Below are positions 52,578 to 63,100 of a DNA stretch of 64,000 nucleotides, piece by piece. The position numbers and the translations under genes are program-made. The notes under the pieces were generated by a model, which had not been told where the DNA came from, made no database searches, and worked only from the letters and a program-made list of their open reading frames with translations. The stretch comes from Candidatus Competibacteraceae bacterium (GTDB lineage: Bacteria; Bacteroidota; Bacteroidia; CAIKAF01): contig JACSSC010000036.1 of NCBI GenBank assembly GCA_014879445.1, positions 33,796-97,795 of the forward strand. Reading direction: 5' to 3'. The number at the start of each line of letters is the position of its first letter. The stretch's first letter is position 1.

Positions 52578-55500
52578 ATGTATCGCAAACCCGGGTTATT
52601 AACACTTTCCTTTTTCATCTTCATGATGTTTTCTTTCACATCATTGTCGGGAGCTGAACGACGCTTTGAGTTTGTCGAAAACTTGGGGCAATGGGAATCA
52701 TCTTTTATGTACCGCTGCTATATCCCTGGTGGGGAATTATTTGTAAGTACCGACAAAATTACGTTTCATTTTTGGGATCAAACCCGAATGAATGAGCTTA
52801 CAGAAGCCATGCATGAAAAAAAAGGTAATGAAATTTCGAACACGATAGTACAACATCATGTTCTGACAATGCGCTTTGTTGGCGCCAATCCTCAAGTGAA
52901 AGCATTTGGCGAGGATCCTTCATCCCATTATTTCAATTATTTTTTAGGGAACGACCCTGGCAAGTGGAAATCGGAAGTGAGGAGCTATGCTCGTATTACT
53001 CTACAAAATATCTATCCTGGAATTGATTTTGTGATGTACACCCACAACGATCAGTTGAAATATGAATATGTGGTTAAGCCCGGGGTCAGTCCTTCTCAAA
53101 TTCAAACCGAATATTTGGGATTCGACAGACTATTTCTTCGTAACAATGCCCTTGTCATCCAAACCAGCTTAGGCGAACTCACCGAACAGGCGCCTTTTAT
53201 CTATCAGCAAAATGCCACAGGACAGCGCGATACGGTTAGCGGATTTTTTAAGCTTAAAAACAACAGAGTTTCCTATGCTTTCCCACATGGCTACAATACG
53301 TCTCTTCCATTAATCATTGACCCAGCATTGATTTTTTCAACCTATTCAGGATCCTTATCCGACAACTGGGGATTTACCGCGACATATGATAGTCAGGGTA
53401 ATATGTATGGAGGTGGCATTGTGTTATCGGCAAATGCTTATCCTAGCATTACCGGATCTTATCAAGCTGCATTTGGCGGAGGCATTTATGACGTGTTGAT
53501 AGGAAAATTTAACGATAATGGGACGGCATTGATGCATTATACATATTTGGGAGGCGGGCAAGCAGAGGCGCCTTTCAGTTTAGTATGCAATTCCAACGAT
53601 GAATTATATGTTTTGGGTGTTACCGGCAGTTCAAATTTTGCAGTAACGCCCGGCGCATATCAAACAACATTTAAGGGAGGCCAATCGGTTGGAATTTTTG
53701 CACTTAATGGCAATGATTATCCTAACGGAACGGACTTATTTGTTACAAAATTTAATCCTGCAGGAACTGTATTAATAGGTTCAACATTTATTGGCGGAAC
53801 CGATAATGATGGTATCAATACCAGTTCTACTTTGCGTCATAATTATGCCGATGAGTTTAGGGGAGAGATTATTGTTGGGCCGAATGACAACAGCTATGTA
53901 GTGTCGTGCTCCAAATCCATTGACTTTCCTATTGTGGGGGCGCCACAAACCACTTTGGCCGGTTCGCAAGACGCTGTGATTTTTCGGTTATCTCCTAACT
54001 TGACTGCTCTAGGTTGGAGTACATATTTGGGAGGCAACGGATATGAAGCCGGATACTCGTTGAAAGTTAACAATAGTGGCGAAATATATGTTACCGGTGG
54101 CACGAACAGCTCTAATTTTCCAACAACTGCAGGAGTGATAAAACCTTCATTTGGGGGCAATGTTGATGGATTTATTACACGCTATTCGCCATCCGGCAAC
54201 ATCATTATGAACTCTACATTCATAGGAACTACAGCATACGACCAATGTTATATTTTGCAACTTGATGGCAATCAAAACATATACGTAGTCGGGCAAACAC
54301 GTGGCGCTTATCCAATCGTTAGCAGTATATTAGGCCCTGCATTTACCATTCCCAACAGCGGACAGTTTATTCATAAACTCACTCCCAATCTCAGCACAAC
54401 AGTTTTTTCTACAGTATTTGGACGTGGACTGGCAGGGCAGATAGATATTGTTCCGACAGCATTATTAGTTGATATTTGTGATCATATTTATGTGTCGGGT
54501 TGGGGTGGCTCTGTTAATAACGGATATGGAGGAGGAAGTACTTCCGGCATGCCAATTACCGCCAATGCATATAAAGCGACAACCGATGGCAGTGATTTCT
54601 ATTTTATCGTTTTGGATGAGGATGCAACAGGGTTGATTTATGCATCTTATTTTGGTGGCCCCGTTTCGGCTGAACATGTAGATGGTGGTACAAGCAGGTT
54701 TAATCCGGATGGCATAGTATACCAGGCAGTATGTGCAGGTTGTGGTAATAATAATGATTTCCCCACATCCGCCGGCGCGTGGTCTTCAACAAATAATTCC
54801 AATAATTGTAATATGGGTGTTTTTAAATTTGATGTGTCTGAATTTACAGCCATTATTGACCCTGTTACACCCACCATAACTTGTATCAATAATACTGTGA
54901 TATTGCAAAATGCAAGTACGGGTGGTTCTTCCTATTTTTGGGATTTCGGCGATGGGCATACCGCTCAAACACCAATCGTCAATCATGCATATGCCAATCC
55001 TGGCACTTATACAGTAATGCTGATTGTTTCTGATCCTAATTCGTGTTTGCAGAGTGATACTGCTACATTAGTTGTTGTTGTTGAAGCCCCTCCCAACGCT
55101 CAAATCAATCCTGTTTCTGCTCTTTGCCCCGGAGAATCAGTTCAATTACAGGCCTCGGGAGGTTTGAATTACATTTGGGCGCCTAGTTCGTCGCTCAGCA
55201 ACACTCAAATCTCAAATCCTGTGGCTTCGCCGGCTTCAACATCAACTTATACCGTAACCGTGTCCAATAACTGTGGTGCCAATACTGCTACTATTACTGT
55301 GCCGGTTATTATTTTTAATCCTACAATTTCTTCTCCCGATACGATATGCATTGGGCAATCAGCTCAGCTCACGGCGAGTGGTGGCAATACGTATGCCTGG
55401 TCGCCTACCATTGGTCTTTCTAACCCCAACATCGCTAATCCTATTGCCACCCCAAATAATACAACCACTTATACTGTAATAATTACCGACGCTAACGGAT

Positions 55501-56486
55501 GTTCTGCAACACGTAGCACGTCCGTCACCGTTGAAACTGCGCCTATGGCACAGGCAGGGCCCGATATACACGTTTGTTTTGGCAACCAGATTACACTTAA
55601 TGGTTCCGGAGGTACTTCCTTTTATTGGCAGCCATCAACTTACTTAAATAACCCTCAATCTGCCACGCCTGTTTGTACACCTATGCAAGATATAACCTAT
55701 GTGTTAACCGCCTCAAACAGTTGTGGCAACAGCTACGATACCATTCAGGTTTATGTTGTTCGCGTCAATCCGCAAGCCGGGCCAGATACTACAATCTGCC
55801 CTAATACTTCAGTAATGCTTTGGGCCACTGGAGGAGAAACTTACAGTTGGCAACCTGCCGCACTTATCAACAACCCTCATCTTGATACGATTATTGTTTC
55901 GCCTTCACAACATACGATATTCACCGTTACTGTTACTGATAGCTTTGGCTGTACAGCCACAGATTCCGTTCGGGTACAGGTATTTCCGACGCAGTATATC
56001 AATCTTGGTGCTAATAAACTCATTCCCTTTGGCGGTTCTGTACAATTGATTGCACAAGGCAACGGTAGTTTTTCATGGGCGCCTGACTCATTCCTCACAT
56101 GTACACAATGTTATAATCCAGTAGCATCTCCATTCAGCAGCACACATTATTTTGTAACTCTTACTGATGCAAATGGCTGTCATTTCTACGATTCCATTTG
56201 GGTGTTTGTGGAAGGGTCGCTGTATGTTCCTAATACATTTACGCCTAATCGTGATGGAATCAATGATTTCTTCTTTGCCTTTGGCACAGAAATCAAAACA
56301 TTTGAAATGATGATATTTAATCGTTGGGGTGAGGAGATATTTAAAACAGATGATATAAGCATGGGGTGGGATGGTACTCATCGAGGTCAAAAATCACCTA
56401 TTGGTGTTTATGCCTGGCGAATTCTCTATACCGAAAATTCAGGCAAAGAAGGTACACTAATCGGGCATGTAACATTGCTACGATAA
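52578..56486 (+). CDS. Large T9SS-exported repeat protein with PKD and Ig-like modules
   Basis: A 1302-residue surface or secreted protein. The start at 52578 (ATG) gives a signal peptide; a TTG at 52563 is a poorer alternative. The N-terminal domain (about residues 25-250, RRFEFVENLGQWESSFMYRC) and the following SBBP-like beta-propeller repeats (about 255-760, VTGGTNSSNFPTTAGV) are typical. A PKD domain (WDFGDG, near 795) and five tandem Ig-like modules of about 75-90 residues follow. The end (from LYVPNTFTPNRDGINDFF) is a gliding-motility-associated type B sorting domain. The ligand or role is unknown. Confidence 0.9.
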   Translation: MYRKPGLLTLSFFIFMMFSFTSLSGAERRFEFVENLGQWESSFMYRCYIPGGELFVSTDKITFHFWDQTRMNELTEAMHEKKGNEISNTIVQHHVLTMRFVGANPQVKAFGEDPSSHYFNYFLGNDPGKWKSEVRSYARITLQNIYPGIDFVMYTHNDQLKYEYVVKPGVSPSQIQTEYLGFDRLFLRNNALVIQTSLGELTEQAPFIYQQNATGQRDTVSGFFKLKNNRVSYAFPHGYNTSLPLIIDPALIFSTYSGSLSDNWGFTATYDSQGNMYGGGIVLSANAYPSITGSYQAAFGGGIYDVLIGKFNDNGTALMHYTYLGGGQAEAPFSLVCNSNDELYVLGVTGSSNFAVTPGAYQTTFKGGQSVGIFALNGNDYPNGTDLFVTKFNPAGTVLIGSTFIGGTDNDGINTSSTLRHNYADEFRGEIIVGPNDNSYVVSCSKSIDFPIVGAPQTTLAGSQDAVIFRLSPNLTALGWSTYLGGNGYEAGYSLKVNNSGEIYVTGGTNSSNFPTTAGVIKPSFGGNVDGFITRYSPSGNIIMNSTFIGTTAYDQCYILQLDGNQNIYVVGQTRGAYPIVSSILGPAFTIPNSGQFIHKLTPNLSTTVFSTVFGRGLAGQIDIVPTALLVDICDHIYVSGWGGSVNNGYGGGSTSGMPITANAYKATTDGSDFYFIVLDEDATGLIYASYFGGPVSAEHVDGGTSRFNPDGIVYQAVCAGCGNNNDFPTSAGAWSSTNNSNNCNMGVFKFDVSEFTAIIDPVTPTITCINNTVILQNASTGGSSYFWDFGDGHTAQTPIVNHAYANPGTYTVMLIVSDPNSCLQSDTATLVVVVEAPPNAQINPVSALCPGESVQLQASGGLNYIWAPSSSLSNTQISNPVASPASTSTYTVTVSNNCGANTATITVPVIIFNPTISSPDTICIGQSAQLTASGGNTYAWSPTIGLSNPNIANPIATPNNTTTYTVIITDANGCSATRSTSVTVETAPMAQAGPDIHVCFGNQITLNGSGGTSFYWQPSTYLNNPQSATPVCTPMQDITYVLTASNSCGNSYDTIQVYVVRVNPQAGPDTTICPNTSVMLWATGGETYSWQPAALINNPHLDTIIVSPSQHTIFTVTVTDSFGCTATDSVRVQVFPTQYINLGANKLIPFGGSVQLIAQGNGSFSWAPDSFLTCTQCYNPVASPFSSTHYFVTLTDANGCHFYDSIWVFVEGSLYVPNTFTPNRDGINDFFFAFGTEIKTFEMMIFNRWGEEIFKTDDISMGWDGTHRGQKSPIGVYAWRILYTENSGKEGTLIGHVTLLR
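55084..56215 (+). repeat. Five tandem Ig-like coding repeats
   Basis: Within the large T9SS protein, five modules share the pattern Cys-P/I-G-x-S-x-x-L-x-A-x-G-G, then Tyr-x-Trp-x-Pro, then NP-x-A-S/T-P and TYTVTVTD-x-x-GC. Spacing is about 225-265 bases. They differ enough to be old duplications. Confidence 0.7.
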
Positions 56487-56579
56487 GTAAAACCTGTCGA
56501 ATACTAATTGGCATACTCAATTTTCACAATTTATATTTAATTTTGCGCCCATTATTAACCAATTAATATTAAACAAATC

Positions 56580-56936
56580 ATGAAAAAGGCATTTATTGCA
56601 TTGGCAGGTGTATTATTACTTGCATCTTGTACTAAAACAAACCAGGACTTAATCATAGGCGAATGGCATGCTTCCAGCATCAAGGTTAACAGTATGGAGA
56701 TTATCAACATGGAACCCAACACAACCAATGTTCACATTGTTTTCAACGATAATAATACCGGTTCTAGTTCATCTGATGGCGGAAATTCAACTTTTACTTA
56801 TGCTATCAGCGAAACTACATTATCTATTTTCGATAACGATACTATGGTTTTTGATATTGACGAGTTAACATCATCTTTGTTGCGTATTTCTGCTATTGAT
56901 GGAGATACCATTCAGGCAACATACGACAAACATTAA
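56580..56936 (+). CDS. Small lipoprotein, lipocalin-like
   Basis: A 118-residue lipoprotein with lipobox LASC (Cys17). The mature part begins with the pattern IIGEWHASSIKVN and continues in alternating strands (TFTYAISETTLSIFD), which resembles the small lipocalin-like domains common in Bacteroidota. No ligand or partner is evident. It follows the large T9SS protein by 93 bases on the same strand, and a strong hairpin lies after it. Confidence 0.75.
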   Translation: MKKAFIALAGVLLLASCTKTNQDLIIGEWHASSIKVNSMEIINMEPNTTNVHIVFNDNNTGSSSSDGGNSTFTYAISETTLSIFDNDTMVFDIDELTSSLLRISAIDGDTIQATYDKH

Positions 56937-56949
56937 TACCAAATAATAC

Positions 56950-56987
56950 ATCATCACTTATCTGTATTAAAACAGATAAGTGATGAT
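56950..56987. terminator. Perfect 16-bp hairpin between the lipoprotein and asnB genes
   Basis: ATCATCACTTATCTGT (56950-56965) and ACAGATAAGTGATGAT (56972-56987) pair perfectly around attaaa. It lies between convergent genes and includes the asnB stop codon (56954-56956) and its last codons. T-runs are weak on both sides, so a bidirectional terminator or an mRNA-end protecting hairpin is likely. Confidence 0.7.
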
Positions 56988-58819
56988 TGTTCTGTAAGAA
57001 ATTTTTGCAAAACAATCATCGCCCAAATGCGATTATAAAGATATGTTTCGCCCTGCAAAAATCGTTTCACATATGCAGAAACTATAGAAGAATTAAGCCA
57101 ATTACATTCTTGTATTTTTTTCGGGCTCAAATAAACATCAATCAAATAGCTCAATGGGCCATTCAGCCAGCGATCCATTGGAACAGAAAATCCCCGTTTA
57201 GGCCGATCAAACATCTCAGCAGGCAAATACTGATATAGTAATTTTTTCAGCAGATATTTTGATGTTCCATTGCGCAACTTCAATGATTCATGCAAGTTGA
57301 TACTCCATTCTATAATGCGGTAATCTAGTAATGGTTCACGAGCTTCTATACCATGATACATAGATGCCCTATCCACTTTCACCAATAAGTCATCTCGAAG
57401 ATAATATTCCAGATCAAAAAATGCCTGTCGTTCGGCAGGGGAAAGTGAGCGCAAAGGCCAGATAACCGGAGGCGTAAGTGATGGAAATGGATTCGGAAGT
57501 AGTTGTTGAATCTCTGCCGCAGAGAACAGGTACTGTTCCTGCGAAAAAATATGTGAATGCAAATCGGCTTTATTGTCAGGTGCTCGAAAAATGAGGCCAG
57601 CACGCTTCTCGCGGTTGTTGCCGTACGATAGGGCTTTGGCAATCAGGATGCGAGAATAAAATAACGCAGGATGCGCCATTCGTCGTGCCCACACGTATGC
57701 TCCATATCCCATAAATTGCTCATCTCCACCATCGCCGGTTAATGTCATTTTCACCTTTGATGAAGACAGTTCGGAAACCATGTATGTAGGGATAAAAGAA
57801 CTGTCGGCGAATGGTTCGTCATAGATTGACAACAATTTTTCGACCAATGGGATGGCTTCATTTTCGGTAACGGTAAATTCGGTATGACTGGTTTGAAGTT
57901 TAGCAGCAACGGCTTGAGAATGTTTTGATTCATCATGTCGTGCATCTTCAAACCGGATTGAAAATGTACGAATTCCTGGAGAAAATTTCGAAGCAACGGC
58001 CGTTACCAAACTACTATCAATGCCACCACTCAAAAATGTTCCATAGGGCACATCACTAATCAATCGAATAGAAACAGCATCTTGAACCAAGTCGTCCAAT
58101 TGCTTCAAAGCAACTGATTCGCTTCTGATAGGTTCGTGAGTAAATTTGCGATGCATTTCCCACCACGGCTCAAGGATATATGAAGAGGGAGAAAATACAA
58201 GTTTATGCCCAGCTGGAAATTTATGAATTTCTTCCCAAGCAGTATGTGGCTGTGGAATATATCCCAAATGCAGAAATTGAGCCAATGCCTGGCGGTTAGG
58301 AGTTAAACAAATTGGCAATACAGTAAGGGATTTCAACTCAGAAGCAAAAGCAAAAAACCCATTGCGTGCTATATAAAAGAGCGGTTTTACACCCAACCGA
58401 TCGCGATACAACCAACCCTTTTGAGTTTGTTTATCATAAATGGCAAAAGCAAACATGCCATTCAGATATTGAACAAAATCATCACCCATTTCGATAAAAA
58501 GCTGTAATACAATTTCGGTATCAGAATAAGTACGAGGTTTGAAATACGGAATATAGGTTTGATGGAGTTGTTTGTAATTATATACTTCACCATTAAAAAC
58601 TATAACATAGCGGTTGCACGCTGAATGAAAGGGCTGGTTGGCCTCTTTAGAAAGATCAATGATACTCAAACGGCGATGAATCAATCCAATGGAGGAAATA
58701 TCATCAATATACATGCCTGCAGCATCAGGACCTCGATGTTGCATCAAATCACTCATCTTTTCAAGCAAGGGCCTGAGTTCGCGTTGTTCAGTATTCCAGT
58801 ATCCAGCTATTCCACACAT
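56954..58819 (-). CDS. asnB: Asparagine synthase (glutamine-hydrolysing)
   Basis: Makes asparagine from aspartate using glutamine amide nitrogen. Cys2 is the glutaminase nucleophile (MCGIAGYWN), with RLSIIDLS and FNGEVYNYKQL in the N-terminal domain. The synthetase domain has the PP-loop SGGIDSSLVTA near residue 265 and LTGDGGDEQFMGYG. The length of 621 residues fits. Related enzymes can amidate other substrates in cell-envelope loci. It lies 29 bases after the second amidohydrolase gene and is last in that operon. Confidence 0.9.
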   Translation of the reverse strand: MCGIAGYWNTEQRELRPLLEKMSDLMQHRGPDAAGMYIDDISSIGLIHRRLSIIDLSKEANQPFHSACNRYVIVFNGEVYNYKQLHQTYIPYFKPRTYSDTEIVLQLFIEMGDDFVQYLNGMFAFAIYDKQTQKGWLYRDRLGVKPLFYIARNGFFAFASELKSLTVLPICLTPNRQALAQFLHLGYIPQPHTAWEEIHKFPAGHKLVFSPSSYILEPWWEMHRKFTHEPIRSESVALKQLDDLVQDAVSIRLISDVPYGTFLSGGIDSSLVTAVASKFSPGIRTFSIRFEDARHDESKHSQAVAAKLQTSHTEFTVTENEAIPLVEKLLSIYDEPFADSSFIPTYMVSELSSSKVKMTLTGDGGDEQFMGYGAYVWARRMAHPALFYSRILIAKALSYGNNREKRAGLIFRAPDNKADLHSHIFSQEQYLFSAAEIQQLLPNPFPSLTPPVIWPLRSLSPAERQAFFDLEYYLRDDLLVKVDRASMYHGIEAREPLLDYRIIEWSINLHESLKLRNGTSKYLLKKLLYQYLPAEMFDRPKRGFSVPMDRWLNGPLSYLIDVYLSPKKIQECNWLNSSIVSAYVKRFLQGETYLYNRIWAMIVLQKFLTEQSSLICFNTDK

Positions 58820-58848
58820 GCATATTGATATGAAAAATAAAAAATTTA

Positions 58849-60159
58849 TCAGCGTTCTTTTAAACCATACTTATGAAGATATTGCTTGTATAAGTCGTAT
58901 TGATGAGAGCCCAAATTAATAAGCCGTCCGTCAATATAAGCTTTGGTTAGCAAATTAGAACTCATATCCAATGCATCGCCAGCTGTTAAAAAAAACGTAG
59001 CACTTTTTCCGGGCTGAATTGATCCATACTTGTCATCAATGCCTATGATACGTGCTGCCTGCAATGTAAGCACGCTTACAGCAGCTTCGTAATCCAATCC
59101 ATAAGCAACAGCTGTGCCAGCAGTAAATGGAAGATTCCGACTCCCCATTGCCTCCATATCACCTGAATAATCAATACTGAAAAGTATGCCAGCTGAATCG
59201 AGTAGAGCAGGTAATCTATATGGTTGGTGAATGGGATGGTCTTCATGTGAAGGCAAAGCATGAATTCGTGATAGAATAACAGACAGATTATGTGATTTGA
59301 TAAAAGAAAGAATAGAATAAGCTGATGAGGCGCCAACCAATACAATATTTTTAACATGCAATGATTCAAAAAACAAAACCGATTCCATAATTTCATTTTC
59401 ACTATCAGCATGCAGATAAAGATTCTTTTTACCTGTAAACAAGCCATCCATTGCAGCCAGTTTGTGATTTACGGGCTTTGAATCTTTAGAGAGATGATAT
59501 TGATAGCCCTCTAAAAAAAGTTTTTCGATTTGATAAATGTTTTTTGTACGATTATTTTGAAAACGATAGGATGCCTGTTCATCATCCCAAGGTGTATATG
59601 TACGGATTCTTGAAGGCCAATGGAGATGAATGCCATCTTCTATAAGAATAACTGCATCCTCCCAATTCCATGCATCTAATTGAACGATGCCCGACTGACC
59701 GGAAATAATACCTCCCTGTGGTGTGGGTTGAGCCAGTAAAACTCCATTGTTTCGTACAGTAGGAATAATTTTTGAATCTGTATTATATGCAATTACTGAT
59801 CTTACCTCAGACCTCATTTCACCTGTTTCTGAAAAATCGCGTGTAGCTCTTACTGCATCTACTTCAGTTAATCCGAGCGTAGTGTTCAATAAGATAAAAC
59901 CTGGATAAAGATGCTGTCCATTTGCGTCAATAATTGTATCAAAAACTGGGGTTTGATAATCAGGCATGGCTGGATTTTGCAAATAGGTTATAATACCGTT
60001 ATTAAATCCTACACTTCCTAAAAATGCATTTCGGTTGCCATCGTGAATTATGGCATTTTTAATGAGTATGCTTTTTTGTTGTGACATACCCGGACTAGGT
60101 CGCTGGGCCAATAATAGTATGGGTGTAATAAAAAGAAGTATGCATACGTATTTCTTCAT
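58849..60159 (-). CDS. Amidohydrolase-fold protein lacking the HxH metal motif
   Basis: A 436-residue protein with a signal peptide ending near LLAQ|R. It has the amidohydrolase beta-sandwich (ILIKNAIIHDGN and DGRLINLG) and the C-terminal AARIIGIDDKYGSIQPGKSA motif. Where active enzymes have PGFIDxHxH, it reads PGFILLNTTLGLTEVDAVRA, so the usual metal ligands are missing. From memory this variant is a conserved family in Flavobacteriia. Its start overlaps the upstream amidohydrolase stop by four bases, so a complex of the two is plausible. Confidence 0.8.
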   Translation of the reverse strand: MKKYVCILLFITPILLLAQRPSPGMSQQKSILIKNAIIHDGNRNAFLGSVGFNNGIITYLQNPAMPDYQTPVFDTIIDANGQHLYPGFILLNTTLGLTEVDAVRATRDFSETGEMRSEVRSVIAYNTDSKIIPTVRNNGVLLAQPTPQGGIISGQSGIVQLDAWNWEDAVILIEDGIHLHWPSRIRTYTPWDDEQASYRFQNNRTKNIYQIEKLFLEGYQYHLSKDSKPVNHKLAAMDGLFTGKKNLYLHADSENEIMESVLFFESLHVKNIVLVGASSAYSILSFIKSHNLSVILSRIHALPSHEDHPIHQPYRLPALLDSAGILFSIDYSGDMEAMGSRNLPFTAGTAVAYGLDYEAAVSVLTLQAARIIGIDDKYGSIQPGKSATFFLTAGDALDMSSNLLTKAYIDGRLINLGSHQYDLYKQYLHKYGLKER

Positions 60160-63100
60160 GGCTCAATTCTTAAAAGTTCTTCGTCATCTGCATGTAAATC
60201 TTCGCAATCATATAGCCAATATTTTTTTAGTGTAATTGGAACCACTTGATGTCCATTATTCATTGCATCGAGCATTTTCTGAATCAAACGATTTTTTTCT
60301 TTTTTATCACGTTGTATCAATTCCTGGTTGCGCTGGTAACTGTAATACTGAATACCGTCAACAAAAGTATAAAGCGGCTTTGCATAAATGCTCAACGGAT
60401 CATCCGACCATATCACAATATCAGCATCTTTGCCTTCTCGAATACTGCCTACCTTATGATCAATTCGAAGCATACGAGCTGGATTGATGGTAACCAACTT
60501 CAGTGCCTCTTCACGTGTTAATCCACCATACTTGATGGCTTTAGCTGCTTCTTGATTCAATCTCCTTGCCATTTCTGCATCATCTGAATTGATACAAGTA
60601 TTCACACCCATTCGTGTAAGCAATGAGGCATTGTATGGTATGGCATCCATTACTTCCATTTTGTATGCCCACCAATCGGAAAAGGTGGAAGCGTTTACCG
60701 GGTGTGATTTCATTTTATCGGCTACTTTATATCCCTCTAGTATATGTGTAAATGTATTTACTTTAAATCCTAATGAATCCGCAACTTTCATGAGCATATT
60801 TATTTCTGACTGCACGTAAGAATGACAAGTAATGAAACGCTTGCTCTGTAAAATTTCAACCAATATCTCAAGCTCCATATTTTTGCCTCGATCTTTCTCT
60901 TTTTTCTTTGCATATTCAACGGCCTGAGCAAACATGTCATAATAAAATTGTTCAACACCCATTCTAGATTGTGGATATCGGATGGAGTATGCATCTCCCC
61001 AGTTAGATTGTTTTACGTTTTCGCCTAATGCAAACTTGATAAATCCGGGTGCGTTTTCAAAGAGCATTTGTTCAGCCGAACGCCCCCATCGTAATTTGAT
61101 GAGTGCAGATTGCCCGCCAATTGGGTTGGCTGAGCCATGAAGTAATTGTGACGTGGTTACGCCACCAGCCAACTGTCGGTAAATGTTTATATCTTCAGCA
61201 TTGATTACGTCACTCATTCGTACTTCTGCAGAACTCGATTCTGCTGCCTCATTAACTCCTCGACTTAACGCAATATGCGAATGCTCATCAATCAAACCAG
61301 GCGTAAGGTGAAGTCCCGACCCATCAATGATGATAGCATCTTTGTCGGCTTTAATTCCTCTGCCTACTTTACGAATTTTTCCGTTCTCTATCCATACATC
61401 AGCTTGTGTCAAAACCCCTGTTGACTCACACGTCCAAACAGTAGTGTTCGTTATAAGCCACGATTTCTTATTTTCAACCTCTTTCCATTCTGTCGCTGTA
61501 AATCCAAATGATCTGAACGGATAAACTGTTTCGCCTATAATGGGTTTGTCTTTTTCTTGTATATTATTTTGTGACGACTCAACTTCTAACTGCTGAAGCC
61601 ATATGTTATAAGTGTGTCCATTGGGATTTGTAAGCAACCCAGACCATTTATCCTTTTCCGATTTGTGTATGCTAATTCTCACAAAACCGCCCATAGCATG
61701 AGCATAATAATGCAATGATATCAAATGTTGTTCTTGTTTGATTTGGCATGCAATTTTTGTAGAATCAGAAATATGAAGTGTTGCTTGATATTTTTGGGGT
61801 TGGCCTACTACTACTAGTTTTTTTAGATGAAAAAATGAGAGTTCGGGAATCTGAAGCAGATATTCTCCCGTAAAATCTGTCTGGTCGGTTCTGGCATTTG
61901 TTACATACTGTTTGCCCATAATCCAGTTTTCGAGTATTCGAAATTTTTCGTGTCCGGGATATGCCTCTGTAATGAGGAAATTAGCCCATTTGTTTTTGTG
62001 CAAACTTCCTGCCTGGCTTGACAATCCTAATATTTCGGCTGGCACGGTTGTTAATGCTGCCAATAGCGTAGCGCTATCTAATCCATGATGACAGGCCTTG
62101 TACATATGCTGAAAAAAATCAGGCATAGAACATCCATCCGATGTTATGGCAAAACGAATTTGATGGTTTTTCAGTACTGAAGGATTAAGCGGTGCCATTT
62201 CCCAATGCTTGAGGTCAGATAGTGAGGCCTCGTTAGCATCCCAAGCATTCGTCATATCCATTGCTTGTGGAAATGTGAGCGGAATAATTAAAGTAGTATT
62301 GAGAGATGCAATGTCGGCTGCCCGTTGATATTCATTGCCTACTGCTTTATACACAAATCTAAATCCAAATTCTTTTGCGATGCGTGCTCCACGAAATATC
62401 TCCTGCTTATCTGATGTTTCAAGCACATATGGCAACTTCTCCCATTGAAGAAAATCCTCCAGAGACAAATTGGTTTCTTTGCGATTTTTTTCATTTTTCC
62501 AAAACTCAACATCATAAAAAAACTGTCTCATCAGAGCAATGGCTCCTGTTTGCGAACCCGGATATTCTTGTCTCGACTGACCTTTGTTGAATGAAAAATG
62601 CTGTGTAGCATATGGTTTGACAATAATTTTATTTTCATCGTGATTAGAAAGCGCTACCACTGCTCCTGTTCCTCTCACTATACCATCGCGCTGGTGCACA
62701 TTTGCCAGCCCAAATCCTTTTTGACGTAGTCCCGAAGCCGATTCGTCCTGAAACTCAAAAAGACGAGCACCATGCACTTCTGGATGTACCGTTTCATTCC
62801 AATACCATGGACCTTTTTTAGAGCTAGTATATTGCGGACGCGACTCATAGGTTTTTTTCCCTACAGGCATCCCTATTGTGCTATAGGCATCAATAAATGA
62901 TGGCAGTATGTGTTTCCCACTACAATCAATCACAATTGCTTCATTGGGTATTTTCACATTCTTACCTGCGTCTAATATCTTCTCATTTTCAATCAGCAAA
63001 GTAGCATTTTCCACCACAGTATAGGCATCTACATGAAGCGTGGCATTAATAAATGCATAAATAGGACTTCGTTCATCCTTGATGCTATTGACAGGAATTT

